Positions 34,843-46,807 of a DNA stretch of 64,000 nucleotides are shown in pieces. This DNA is from Macrosteles quadrilineatus (Eukaryota > Arthropoda > Insecta > Hemiptera > Cicadellidae). A program made the translations under genes and the position numbers. Under the pieces are notes generated by a model. It saw only the letters and a program-made list of their open reading frames with translations. It did not search any database and was not told the origin of the DNA. Where the stretch lies: contig NW_026542602.1 in NCBI RefSeq assembly GCF_028750875.1, forward strand, positions 84,317,039-84,381,038. Direction: 5' to 3'. The number at the start of each line of letters is the position of its first letter. Position 1 is the first letter of the stretch.

Positions 34843-35730
34843 TTAGCGAATTTCCCATATAGGGAATAAGCTATTACCGTAGTACTCATGGTAAGACCTG
34901 GACCCGGGACCGATTTATTTTTTCATTTTGAGGTCCCTAGAGGCCAAAAACACCATCCGTTCAAATTCATATATATATATACAATTGTTTAGATAAAGGG
35001 CTACTATTATAAATAATGAAGAAAGCATATTAACTCAGTACCCTGAAATTATTGTTATTTTTAAAACTCAATAATAAATAAAATAAAAATAATTTCAGGG
35101 TACTGAGTTAATATGCTTTCTTCATTATATATATATATATATGTCCGTCAGCACGATAACTCGAGCAAAAATGATCCGATTTTGATGAAATTTGGTACAA
35201 ACGTGTAAACCTACATTTATTTGAACGAGTTCGCGAACCAGCACGATCGGACTATGGGAACGGGGGTTTATGGGGGGTTTTATGGGGTAAAAATAGGTTT
35301 TTCCCATTTTTGACCCTAAAAACACAAAATTTTACAATTTATTTCCAAACCATTTTGTAGAGCTTAAAAAAACAAATAATTTAGTATATTGAAGCGATAT
35401 TGTGCGCCTAATAGTTAAAGAGAAAATTCCAAAAAATTGTAAATTATAAATTGTAAATGTTATTCTTATGAATAATAAGTCAACTGTTGTAGTTTACTTG
35501 TTTATGAACATATTTTGATCGAATTTGGAAAGTACATTCATTTCATACTAAAATATTAACATAAAAACCACCTTTTTACCCTCCCTGTTGCAGCAAACCT
35601 AAGTACTCGTTAAACTAATTCTATTTAAATAAGGAATAAATATGATATTTTTAAGGAGGCATTTTAATGTGAATTCCTATCAGGCTAATGGAAATTCGCT
35701 TAGACTGCAGGTTTACTGCGGCGGGGGTAT
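34843..35730 (-). mobile_element. Repeat family X, copy 2
   Basis: Reverse-complement copy of the X family: starts (plus strand) TTAGCGAATTTCCC and ends GGCGGGGGTAT. Unit 3 has the empty site at 59230-59237 (TAGTTTTAACTAC), which indicates a 2-3 bp TA/TTA duplication. The TA tract in its middle has been interrupted by a 39-bp-arm hairpin. No coding capacity. Confidence 0.7.
35015..35126. repeat. Perfect 39-bp hairpin
   Basis: 35015-35053 and 35088-35126 are exact reverse complements by eye (AATGAAGAAAGCATATTAAC... outer half, CCCTGAAATTATT inner end), with a 34-base loop. It sits inside the TA tract of X2. A small MITE or a transcribed hairpin are both possible. Confidence 0.8.
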
Positions 35731-36205
35731 TAACTACATTCATTGAGAATGGATGGCACAACTGTTAAAAAAGTATAATCAAGGTACAATTTTAAAAACC
35801 TACTGCTTAAATACTCTAAATTAATAGCCAAAAATGAAACAATTAAATAACTACTGAGCTAGAACCTGGCTAGAACTGACTATCACTTAAACATTAACAA
35901 TAGTTTGAGCAAGTTTTTGCACCATAAAATAAAAATATCACTAAATCACTATACAATATTAGTTTTCCGAGGGAATAAAAACATGACATGGAGATCACTA
36001 GATTACGTAATTTATTTCTATCTTTATGAACTTGGATTACTGTTGAATCAAAAGTATCAGTAAAAAAGGATATAATTAAAACCATGAAAATATTTTAGTT
36101 ATTTATTCAAAACATGGATATTAAGCCAGTTTTAATGAATATTTTAAAGGTTTGGTGAATATCTATATTACTTAGATCCTCACCCTAAAACTGACTTATT
36201 ATCCA

Positions 36206-36352
36206 AACACAAAAACTTTGTTCAGAGTACATGGGGAAGTTTTAATTAGAGGCCTGAAACTAAGAGGTATTGTGGAATTTCACTTTAGCCCTGAAGAGCT
36301 CAATTATGCAACGAATATACGACAATTGTTTCATCGTATCATTCTATTATGA
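36206..36352 (+). other. Conserved open frame, possible exon
   Basis: Reads TLFRVHGEVLIRGLKLRG then FHFSPEELNYATNIRQLF, ending at a stop just after a GTATCA donor-like site. The unit 3 copy at 59703-59861 differs in this part by one silent change (ACT/ACA) and Phe/Tyr. Unknown product. Confidence 0.3.
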
Positions 36353-36555
36353 CAATTATAGGTGAAAATGGATAGAATATTGGTGTATATAAATAACTGT
36401 ATAGTTTTTTGAGATAATTATAATTATCATCAAATGCAATTTGTTTTTTCGATCATTTTTTTGTCTTGAATAGGTTTGCCTATTATTAAATTGCACATTT
36501 CTTACACACTGTACAATGCCGTTGTGTCCAACATCGTTTGTATTAAAAAACTGCA

Positions 36556-37187
36556 TGAAATCATATAAAAAATGAAACTTTATTTAACTTATGACTTGCT
36601 TGTAAAACTTTAAAAAATACAATACCTACTGTTTTTGTTTTTACAAATAAAAATTCAATCATATGTTAATTTAAAAACATTAGGAGATTGAACATTCCGC
36701 CCACCTTGAAAGTACCACTTTCAATAAAAAAAAAAAGAAACTATTTACAAAAAATGTCTTATCAATAATTGTCTTTGGCCTTTTCAAATTTCAATTGGTA
36801 ATACACACAGGCGATTTACAGATCTCTTAAATGTTCCTGTAGAGGTTCGCACTGTAGCCACTCTAGTTTTTCCATCAAGTCCAGGATGAACATCTTCAAC
36901 AATAGCAGTAATCCATTTTAAAGGTGGTAGATTGTCATCTTTGATTATGACTAGTTGACCAGGTTTGATATTTTTGGCAGTCGTGAACCACTTTTGCCTT
37001 TGTTGTAATTGAGAGAGGTATTCCTTGGACCAACGGCGCATGAACTTATATAAATATGAAACTTTATTTAACTTATGACTTGCTTGTAAAACTTTAAAAA
37101 ATACAATACCTACTGTTTTTTTTTTTTTTTACAAATAAAAATTCAATCATATGTTAATTTAAAAACAGTCTGTTAGGAGATTGAACA
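36556..37187 (-). mobile_element. Deletion derivative of a BEL/Pao retrotransposon
   Basis: Two direct repeats (36556-36694 and 37041-37187), each running TGAA...AACA on the plus strand, flank only about 350 bp that encode the end of a BEL/Pao polyprotein on the minus strand. Just before the 36694 edge, read on the minus strand, is a purine-rich AAGGTGGGCGGAA followed by TGTTCAATC, which looks like a polypurine tract abutting an LTR start. AATAAAG occurs inside the repeat as a polyadenylation-like signal. The same mini-element exists in unit 3 (60057-60689), so it predates the duplication. Confidence 0.55.
36784..37041 (-). pseudogene. BEL/Pao Pol C-terminal (DUF5641-type) fragment
   Basis: The minus-strand frame reads RRWSKEYLSQLQQRQKW, GQLVIIKDDNLPPLKW, then HPGLDGKTRVATVRTSTG, FKRSVNRLCVLP and a stop. 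This is the signature of the small domain that follows integrase in BEL/Pao polyproteins: RWxxEYL, then a basic-to-acidic beta barrel with DNLPPxxW, then the RxxxVRTxxGxxxRPV-like strand. Integrase catalytic core, reverse transcriptase and protease are absent. The ATG coincides with the edge of the LTR-like repeat, so translation as a protein is unlikely. Confidence 0.7.
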
Positions 37188-40100
37188 CACACAGAATTAA
37201 AAGATAGGAAATGTGATTTTTAATCCTATAGATTCTCACAGGTACTTTGGAATTTGTAAAAACAGCCGTTTTAATATTTGTGTTTATTTAATATTTGGCG
37301 GGTCTAAAGGAGCTCGTTTACTCCCTTTGGAGTAAAAGTCAGCAGTTGTAAAACTCAGATGTAAACTTCGATTGTAAGGAATCGCATGTGTCGAAATTAT
37401 GAATCGATTGATTTCTTTGGTTGGAGCTTATTGTTGCATTCTTGTCATTAGATCGACATATCGATGGTATAATGTACCATATTACACAATCGTAATACGT
37501 ATACGAAATGATTAAATCTATAAACAACTACTTTTATGCATTTAAAATTTTTTAAACAAGTTGTAAGTCGTTTTGAGGGGTTATCTTTCCATGACAAGTA
37601 TTTCGGTCTTAAAACTTCAACCCGAAAGGGGTCACTTTACGCCCTAGTGATTAAATATACGTATAAATAATGTGGAAAATGTGTTATTTTAAATAAATTT
37701 CAAACCACAAACCAATTTACTAAACCAAATTTAATTTTTCCTAATCCTACTTCATGAAAAAATGTATTTAGAACCCCGTATTGATTCAAATTGTTGTCAA
37801 TACTTCAGATTTATTATGATTCAATACTGCAGTTTTAAATGTGAAATCGAATAGGTAATACAAGGTTTATTTATTACTTCCAATCTTTGTTATTTGAAAA
37901 TAGGTATGATAGATATGAGTTTTTGAAGTAACAGCAAAGACAATTCAGTTTAATATTCTTTGATGTACACACTTATCTCATTGTATCCTCCTTTCAAGCA
38001 ATTGAAAACCTGTGTCTACTTTTTAATAATGCCTACTAATCTCACGTTGCTACTTAGTAAATTCCAGAAAGTGCTTTAGTCGATGTCGTTCGAAACTACA
38101 GTTTTAATGAAATATTGGTTTTGTACCAGTATACATGATAAAAAATTGAATTTTAAATTGAATACTATTAAAATGGACATTAGTGCAAAACTGCATATAC
38201 ATAAAAGATTTACACTTTTCGTTTAAGAGTCCTGTATGATAGATTTCATATTAACAATTATACAGTTTTTTAAAGCTTTTTTATGAATTTTTACTTTGAG
38301 TTGATGGTGCAATTTCTTAAAAATGCAGTACTTTTAAAATGTTAATTCTGTTCCAAACGACATAATTGAACATTATGTTTACTTAACAATATTATAATTC
38401 AATTACCAATGAAAGTTGTGTTATGTTTTACAGAAAAAAGCCATATACTCTCTTGGTGTATTGAGTATTAGTCTATAATTTAGGTTTACAGATATTCTTT
38501 CTTAATCTCTTCTAAAAAAATATACTGAGGTTCGTTATAAATGTAGGGTTACATTTCTCTGGGCGTTTCTTTGTCCAATGAAATAATAAAGTCGGTTAGT
38601 TTGTGATGTTATGAAAGCTTTTGTTCTTTATATCTTATAAACACACTCTAATTATCAAGGGAATTGTAGCTTAAATTGTCAATTAGTAACTAAAACTGAG
38701 GACGGTACAATTAGATCTTAGTAACAACACAATTCAACTCTAATTATGCGGAATTCGTCCAAATTATCAGTCTGTTTTCTTTAATTAACCGAATTTGAGC
38801 TCGTTTATTAGGGGATTTATTTCCTCTACAGAGATTTATATATTCCTATGACTGCTTCCAACTAAATCGATGTTGTGTCACGTCAACATTAAACTAACAA
38901 AAATAAAATAAGTAACACTATTAATATTGGACATATTTATTTTATGCAATGACTGCAATATGACCCTAACGTAATATTTAATATTCCTGCTATACATATA
39001 ATACTTTTATATTAAAATAAATTCGTACCTATATCATTTTGTACATAACATGTAGCTACTGTAAGAACTACTACTTTATTGTGTTTATAGGAAATACGAA
39101 CAATGCTGCAATGCTTTTGATGGTGACAACTCCCCATGTAGAAATCTTTCAACGCTTAGTATACATATATAGTTTCTTACACGAAATAAAGGTTATTCAA
39201 AGTCAAGGATTTTTGCATAGGAAATTTTTTTTATGTATATAATTTGTTTTAAAATTATTTCTAAAGACAAGATCTTGCAACATTGTTTAACAGATTTATA
39301 ATTTGCCAAAATGTTAACTGAAATTCGGTTTCACTCACTAGAGAAGTAAAATATTATAGTATACATGGAATAGTAGGCGTAACCCTATTCTAGATAGGTA
39401 AATTCACAGACTAATATGAAACATTTTCGTTTTAACCTTTTCAACTAACCTTAATATAACCTTAATATAATGACCCCTAAAACTATATATGCTGAACTTT
39501 GTTAAGGAAAAGCACAATATGTTTAGACTATTAAATTATCAATCCGATATCAATATATCTGTTAATGATACAATTAGGTTAAATTCATAATTTATTTGTA
39601 TTGTAACTCAAGCGTTTTCATTCAGTGCAAAGGAAAGCACGCAGAAGCATGTGCATATGTGCATGTATTCTTTTATTTGGCAAAACAATTATCACATATA
39701 TGCAATAAAGCAATGTATATATCATTCAATGATAAACTATTATGTACATGTGACAAGACACAGCCTAGCTACAGGCTACAGATGTTAGCTCATCACAAAT
39801 AAACAGCTGATTGTGCTACAATACCGGGAGCGGCCAATGAGAAGCAGTGTTTGGATTGACTGGTGTACAATAGGATTTTCGTACGTGATATCATAGACAA
39901 AATTCCTGTTGTCTATGATGATATGTAGTTGAAACAAATACTTTAGTTACATAACTTTAAACTTAACGCTGGTTCACTTGATATGCATCGCTGAAAAATG
40001 AAAAAAAACTAGCACCATCAATATTGTGATGTGGAATGTTTTCTTTCCTACTTCCTACTACTTTCCTTTTTCAATAAATTAATTTAGAAAGAATAATTTC

Positions 40101-40376
40101 ACTATTAATCCTTAAGGATTTATTTAAGAATCTTAATTGTAACAAATTGGTTGCATTTAAGTAAAAATTGTGAAATTTAGACCAAACTATGTTTCATACA
40201 GCAACAGGAACCTTACAAGTTGTACAAGCCGATGTGACCGATTGGGCCTTTACCACAATATTGCCAGTGTAGCAGTAACATATGAGCAACATCGGCTACC
40301 CATTTGTCGTATTTTTCGAAAAAGATTTTTCCTCTTAGATATAAAAAATATCCTCCATGGTTTGCTTAAATAGAAA

Positions 40377-40600
40377 ATACCCCCGCCGCAGCAAACCTGC
40401 AGACTAAGCAAATTTCCATTGACCTGATTGGATTTACACTAAAATGCCTCCATAAAAATAGCACATTTATTTCCTATTTAAATAGAATTAGTTTAACAAG
40501 TACCTTAGGTTTGCTGCAACAGGGAGGGTAAAAAAGATTTTTTTATAAAATGATAATAGTTTAGTAAGAAATAAAAGTATAAATAAATAAAGTACAAGTT
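40377..40600 (+). mobile_element. Repeat family X, copy 4 (3'-truncated)
   Basis: Begins ATACCCCCGCCGCAGC, keeps CTTAGGTTTGCTGC and GGGAGGGTAAAA, then fades at about 40600. The match between units 2 and 3 stops right at its start (40366 versus 63785). Confidence 0.6.
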
Positions 40601-41623
40601 TGTATATACAGTACTATCAAACATATAATTAAACTATTTTTTTTTACAACGCAAACATTCTGAGAAAGTACAATGGTGACACATCTATCGTTGTTAAGGG
40701 TATAATTTCATCCATGGTCAAATGGCAGTTATTAATGTATTTACCTGAAGCGTTTTATGGGTTGTTTTGTTAAGGCGAGCATTGATGTATTTTGATCGAG
40801 ATATTTTAAATGAAAATTCTATTATACCGAACCTTTGGTAGAGATTATAAAAATCAACCCTTTGAAAAAACAATTGATGTGTTTTAGGATGAAGATTAGG
40901 CCTAGCAAAAAAAAAAACTTAAATACAACGGGAAATTTGTAACATTAATGTCAGGTAATGCAATCCTTTGAATATGTTTTTCATTCATCGCTAGCTTGTT
41001 TCAGTTGAATCGAAATTAGTCCACGTTTTATATATTTTTTTTACGTTTTAAACTATAAAACACCTGTTTGAAACAACACTAATGACAGCCAATCCTGAGT
41101 ATTAAATTAGTTTGACAATAATTTAAGGCGTATAATTTATAAAATATAAGCAACACATACCAAACCTAAATTTAAAAAATGATTATATTTTTTTCTGAAC
41201 GTTGTAATATTGCAACATACTGCTTTCTTGATGCATTAGAGGACCCATGCTGCACCGAAGCGTTGAAATAAATATCATATGCAAGAAAAGGTCAAATTTA
41301 TGATTTTCGATTGAGTAAAACAGTATCTCGAACTTAATATGATTTAAACGATCAATAGGTAATATTAAAGCCTATAATTTACTGATTATTTTAGTCTAAA
41401 ATACATAAAAAATATAAACGATGCTGGAGATATTGGTTTTTAATCATAGAAAACACTTGTAAAAGAATGTTTATGTTGTTTGTTAACCTTGCGTTTGCTT
41501 CGAAACTTGTCCGAATTGAATAACAAATAGCTTGAATGAAAGTCGGTATTGTAGAACAAAATGTATAGGATTATATCATTATAACTGGTGAAATACATAA
41601 TAAATTGAAGTAAGAATTTAAAA
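40601..41623. other. AT-rich spacer, no gene seen
   Basis: No reading frame with a recognisable product, no clear repeat and no copy elsewhere in the window. Confidence 0.5.
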
Positions 41624-42213
41624 ATACCCCCGCCGCAGCAAACCTGCAGACTAAGCGAATTTCCATTTGACTGATTGGATTTACACTGAAATGTCTACTT
41701 AAAAATATAACATTTATTCTTGATTTAAATAGAATTCAAGTACTTAGGTTTGCTGCATCAGGGAGGGTAAAACTGTTTTTTTTTTTTTTTTTGTAAAATG
41801 TGAATAGTTAGATAGAAATAAAAACATTTTCCAAATTTGATCAAAATATGTTCACAAACAAGTAAACTACAACAGTTTACTTATTCTCCATAAGAATAAC
41901 ATGGGAATTTTAAATTTACAATTTTTTGGAATTTTCTCCGTAACCATTAGGCGCATAATAACGCTTCAATATACTAAATTATTTGTTTTTTTAAGCTCTA
42001 CAAAATGGTTTGGAAAAAAATTGCTAAATTTTATGTTTTTTGGGTCAAAAATGGGAAAAACCTTTTTTTACCCCATAAAACCCCCCGTAAACCCCCGTTC
42101 CCATGGTCCGATCATGCTGGATCGCGAACTCGTTCGAATAAACATACGTTTACACGTTTGTACCAAATTTAATCAAAATCGGATCATTTTTGCTCGAGTT
42201 ATCGTGCTGACGG

Positions 42214-42308
<95 letters not shown>

Positions 42309-42309
<1 letters not shown>

Positions 42310-43069
42310 CTCGTGTCACAGTGTTTGTCTGCAAACTCCTCCGGAACGACTTCACCGATCGTTATGAAATTTGGTGTGTAAATTCTGTAGGTATGCGAAT
42401 CGGACGTAAACTATTTCCCGTTTCGAAATTCTTAAAAGGGCTCCGCCCCAGTGGCTCTGGAGTTTCCCATGTTAACCTTATGAGAAATGGAATTAATGAA
42501 TCTTAACAGCTGTTTCAATTAAACAAGTTGGTTCTGTTCTATGATGTTCAATAGCATTAAAGTTACAAGGATTACCAACAGGGTGCAGCACTATTATTTC
42601 TTTTACATTTATGACAACAGCTAATTTGCAACCAAAAGGTGAGTGAGCGTAGCGAACGAACTTCAACCTGGAGGCGAGTTAGCGTAGCGAACGAGCTAAC
42701 CTGAAGGCAAGTGAGCGCAGCGAACGAGCTCCAACCTAAAGGTGAGTGAGCGTAGCGAACGAGCTCCAACCCAAAGGTGAGTGAGCGTAGCGAACGAACT
42801 TCAACCTGGAGGCGAGTTAGCGTAGCGAACGAGCTAACCTGAAGGCAAGTGAGCGCAGCGAACGAGCTCCAACCTAAAGGTGAGTGAGCGTAGCGAACGA
42901 GCTCCAACCCAAAGGTGAGTGAGCGTAGCGAACGAACTTCAACCAGGACGTGATTGAGCGATGCGAACGAGATCATCTTGAAAATTAAACGTAACGGTAC
43001 TTTCTTTCCATCGGTCTGTCTTAGGGAAAACCTATAACTTAGGCGATACGAAGTTCGCCGGGTCAGCTA

Positions 43070-43070
<1 letters not shown>
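42309..43070 (+). mobile_element. Non-autonomous Helitron
   Basis: Starts TCTCGTGTCACAGTGTTTGT and continues with CTCCTCCGGAACGACTTCAC, a 5' end I recognise as common to arthropod Helitrons. It ends GCCGGGTCAGCTAG followed by T, so the CTAG terminus and insertion between A/T bases inside a TA tract fit rolling-circle insertion with no target duplication. No Rep/helicase frame. The centre holds a higher-order minisatellite. The element is inserted in X3. Confidence 0.65.
42638..42971 (+). repeat. Minisatellite with 138-bp higher-order repeat
   Basis: Basic units of 33-35 bp share GCGTAGCGAACGA. Four units (35, 33, 35, 35 bp, starting at 42638, 42673, 42706 and 42741) form a 138-bp block repeated exactly at 42776 and begun again at 42914. 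As 138 is 46 codons, a long minus-strand frame (134 codons) is created by periodicity alone. Confidence 0.9.
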
Positions 43071-43128
<58 letters not shown>

Positions 43129-43251
43129 TTTGAACGGATGGTGTTTTTGGCCTCTAGGGACCTCAAAACGAAAAAAAAAATCGGTCCCGCGTCCAGGTCT
43201 TACCATGAGTACTACGGTAATAGCTTATTCCCTATATGGGAAATTCGCTAA

Positions 43252-45574
43252 TAAATCTAATTAAAGTTTTTTGGTCGAATAATACAGTAGATAGATATAA
43301 TATACCGGTGCTTGGTGTGAAGTCTGTGCGTGCGTGCATACCTCCAATTTGAGACCTCAATCATGAAAATCGTTCGGGTAGGAGAGCCAAACGAACTCGG
43401 AAAAGAAAAAAAAAACAAATTTTTTATATATAAGATTGTCTTTGAAATTCTTTGAACACAAAAATCACTATTTCTGTCAAATCACTTTAGCTGTACATGA
43501 CCCAGCATAGTTATTATTAATTAAGTCAGTGGAACTATTAACTTTAAGGTTACTGGAGAGTAACAACAGATTGAAGCCATTTACTTCAGTAACCACAAGC
43601 AGTAAGGCTTTGTTTGCTGACCTTGACAATCCCTCACGCTTACTGCTTTGTGAATTTATTGATTTTGTAAAACTTAAGCTGAGTTGTTGTGCTGTTGATT
43701 GCATAAAGCGTAACCTTGCACGATTTGGAAATATTTCACAGAAAAAGGTCCAAACTTTGAGTTTGTTTGGATTAAATATAATGATATTTATATCCAACTA
43801 CGATATTAACTATGATTAAATATCATATTAAACCAATTTAAAAAGTAGTATACATTTCAGTTTGCACTAAAATCTGAAAGCTACAATGGCATTAAAAAGA
43901 GACAAAAACCGTGAAAGAAAATGGTTGTTCACAATTAGTATGGCATTTATTAATGGAGTTTTTTTTGTTGTTTTTTTTAAACCACTCCAGAAATAGGTAG
44001 GAATTGTGTTTTTAGTTTTCCTACAATTCAAATTTTATTCAAGAGCAGAAAAATGTATTTACAATGTAAACTTGACGAACTCCGTATCTTGTATCCACAC
44101 CTGTAAATTTATATCATTAATTTCAATAAAAATGTCCTTAAAAACCTTGTAGTAAAATTATTGTTCAGTAGGCTTTTCTTGAATTACGCGTATTATTTCG
44201 TTTAAAGTGTATTTTGAGTTATATCAATGTTAAATTACACAACATTCCAGTAATAAGTGTTACGCTTTCAGGTTTCTAGTTGCTTTAATATTAAATTAGG
44301 TATTGTAAGTATTGTAGTTAGGTAGTGTAAAGTTTTTTTTTATAACTGATATTTTATAATTTCCCATAAATCAATATACAGGCTAATTTAAAATCGTACT
44401 GGTGATATTTAGTATTAAAAATCTGTCCGTAGGCGCATTGTCAGAGGGGCAGTTTTCGTAATTTATTCATGAGCTGGGAATTTCATGTTTAAAACTTACG
44501 TTTTAAAACGAGCCATACCCACGGGATTTTTATTTGATTAACAAAAATATTTAGAATTATCTTTTCAGGCAATATACTTACAGCTCTTGTGTAAGGTAGG
44601 CATTTTCCCAACTTTCCACCAGTTTTTAATTCAAGTAAGAATATCGTAAAATGATCGTAAATTAAAAACCATAATGAGGGAGTGAAGGTTTTGTCTCTTT
44701 TCAAACATCTGTGAAACCGGCGTTTTCTATCTGTGAAACACCTGATTTCTAGAAAATGTGGAGAAACAAAGTAAAACTTTTCACTAGTTCATCTCTTCGG
44801 AGACTGTTTTTCTGGTGTTCCACCTTTTCTAGAACACTCTCTGTATAGAGATAAAATTAGGGATATAAAGTAAAATGTTTCCTGAGTTCAACGGCGTACA
44901 TTTGAGAGTGTCGAAGTTTCAGACTCCCTTGAGAGACACGTCGTCGATGCGTACTCTGTATGTCAAGATAAAAAGTGTATAAATAAAGTAAAGTGTCTCA
45001 TCAGATCAACAGAGAATCTCTGAGAAAGTTAGCTTTTAACCATTTCCCCAGAAAGCGGTTTATTCGGCATTACCACCTTGTCTCAACACCTGTGATCTTT
45101 ACATAGAAATACATTTAGAGACTGAAACAGTTTCTATTACATTTAAGTTATTTTGAATTATGGAAATCACTGCAATTACGGTAATATATTAAAACGAACG
45201 TTTTGTAATCACGAGACTGTAAATTACAACGATTGGAGAGTTGAAATTATTTGCAATTTAAATGTAGTGTTAAAAATGAAAATGCTCGTGAACATTATGA
45301 GCTTTGAATTATCCGAGTTGTTAATGGTCCATACTCAACTGTATTTTCAAATGATATTTATCGACGTAAATGTGTTGCCTTTAGTACATTGCTCGTATAT
45401 GTAAGTTTTGGCAATCATTTTATGTTGAATAACGGAAGAAATACTTTCAAAATTCCCGTCGAAAAGGATACATGTGTAAATTTTTAAATGGTTTTCTCAG
45501 TTTTTCATATACATTTTATGTATTACTAATTAATTTATTCTACTTGTTACCTTTCCGTCACCTTTAGGTATACA
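43252..45574. other. Single-copy stretch between units 2 and 3, no gene recognised
   Basis: No copy elsewhere in the window. At 43477-43819 both strands are open for about 100 codons; neither peptide is recognised. 44700-45060 is less AT-rich and has several short repeats of AAAGTAAAA. No splice-bounded exon was convincing. Confidence 0.4.
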
Positions 45575-46182
45575 ATGGTCCTCTACTGAAATTAAGTCCT
45601 ATTTGGCTTTGGCTATACAATAATTTATAGATTTTTTAGAAAAGATTCTTCTGAGATCAATGGGAGTCATTGATTTATTTATTCAATTAGTAAGATAAAC
45701 AATATATATATAGCTTATAGTGTTGAATCGCTCGGATAAAGTGTGCCTTGTTGAACTTAATTTAAAGTCGGTACAACGAAGTTTAACGATTTCCCCAAAC
45801 AAACTCAATCAGCAATAAGATATTCTACAGAAGTTTACACTTTCTTTCCTGAAGAACCAATTTCGCTCTTAATATGTTCAAGGAGAATTTTATTTTTATT
45901 TTAAATATATGTTTTCATGACTTTTCTTTAAAGCTTTCATGACTTTTCAATAGTTAAATTTAATTAACAAAATAATTAAGTTTACCTATCCATAAATTGT
46001 TTTGCTTGTAGATAAATAGATTTTCTTACGACTTCTTTCTTATAAGGGATATGTTTGTTGTATCTATTCATATTAACAGTTCGTTGCTTTAAGTTAGAAA
46101 TGGTTGTATGAAAACTTTCCGTTCTATTTTTTTACATTTTACTTTCCCCCTATACCATTGTTTTTGTTGAAATATTTCTAAG

Positions 46183-46353
46183 AGATTGAATCCGTTTACA
46201 AAGGTTTCTTGCTTGACGATGCGATTCTTGAGAAACTTTGCTGATTTACCAATATTCCCAATATTTGTGGATGATCATCAAACTTTAGGTCAGCTTTTGG
46301 CAGCCATCCTATATCTACAAAACTCTGGCTCCCTAGGACGCAAATTAATTTAA
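46183..46353 (+). other. Candidate terminal exon, island b, copy 3
   Basis: Same 56-codon frame after ATATTTCTAAG. Differences from copy 2 change Phe-Ser to Phe-Leu (two bases) and Ile to Leu near the end; the frame and stop are kept even though most flanking sequence on the left is deleted. Confidence 0.35.
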
Positions 46354-46740
46354 AAATTTTACATCATCAAGTGAGTTACGAAACTTTGAAAAACACTTTA
46401 AAATGGATTATTTATAAAATTAAGTCTTAAAAAACCCTTGCCTATATTTAGACATGCACGGAGAAAAAAATATTACTTTCATATAATAGTGTATAGTACG
46501 CATTTAAAGAGTTATAACATGATATAAAAATAAAATTACCCTGCAGATACATTTTTGTAATTTATAGTGATTCATTTTTTTATAAAATTTTTACCATGAT
46601 ATTTTTAAATGTTTTTAAAAGAACTTAAACAATAAAAAAAATTACAATTTTAGCTTTTATACATTTTTTACTCTTATACATTTAGATAAGGTAAATTGAA
46701 CATTTGCTGTAAAGTCTGTATATTTATAACTACTGGACAG

Positions 46741-46807
46741 TAAAGCTAGGTCTGTTATCGCAGAGTGCAGGAACATTCAGCCCCTGTCAGGGTTAATACC
46801 TGTAAAT
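46741..46807 (+). other. Candidate 67-bp exon, island a, copy 3
   Basis: Same boundaries as at 17299 and 22735. The two differences unique to this copy are silent (AAT/AAC and ATC/ATT). A TA insertion lies just beyond the GTGAGT donor and so outside the exon. Confidence 0.35.

Larger units (their letters stand above)
24672..40366 (+). repeat. Segment B, copy 1 (unit 2)
   Basis: About 15.7 kb collinear with 47578-63785. By eye the match is about 90% with many small indels and a few large unit-specific insertions. Islands of near identity are at 25670-25745, 26640-26815, 27490-27640, 30690-30835, 36200-36330 and 40180-40320. Apart from the entries listed separately I see no gene in it. Confidence 0.8.
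41624..43251 (+). mobile_element. Repeat family X, copy 3 (hosts a Helitron)
   Basis: Complete copy from ATACCCCCGCCGCAGC to GGGAAATTCGCTAA. Its TA tract (42227-42304 and 43071-43125) is split by the element at 42309-43070. The inner inverted pair CGCAGCAAACCT / AGGTTTGCTGC (41635-41755) is clear. The open frames running through the TA tract are low-complexity artefacts. Confidence 0.7.

Noticed and set aside
41901..42355. Open frames of 60-134 codons on both strands across the TA tract
   Set aside because: They consist of alternating Ile-Tyr encoded by (TA)n inside element X3 and have no start context or homology.
42572..42976. 134-codon minus-strand frame with repeated SLRSLTFGLELVRYAHS
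   Set aside because: Produced by the 138-bp (46-codon) minisatellite in the Helitron; repeat period, not selection, keeps it open.
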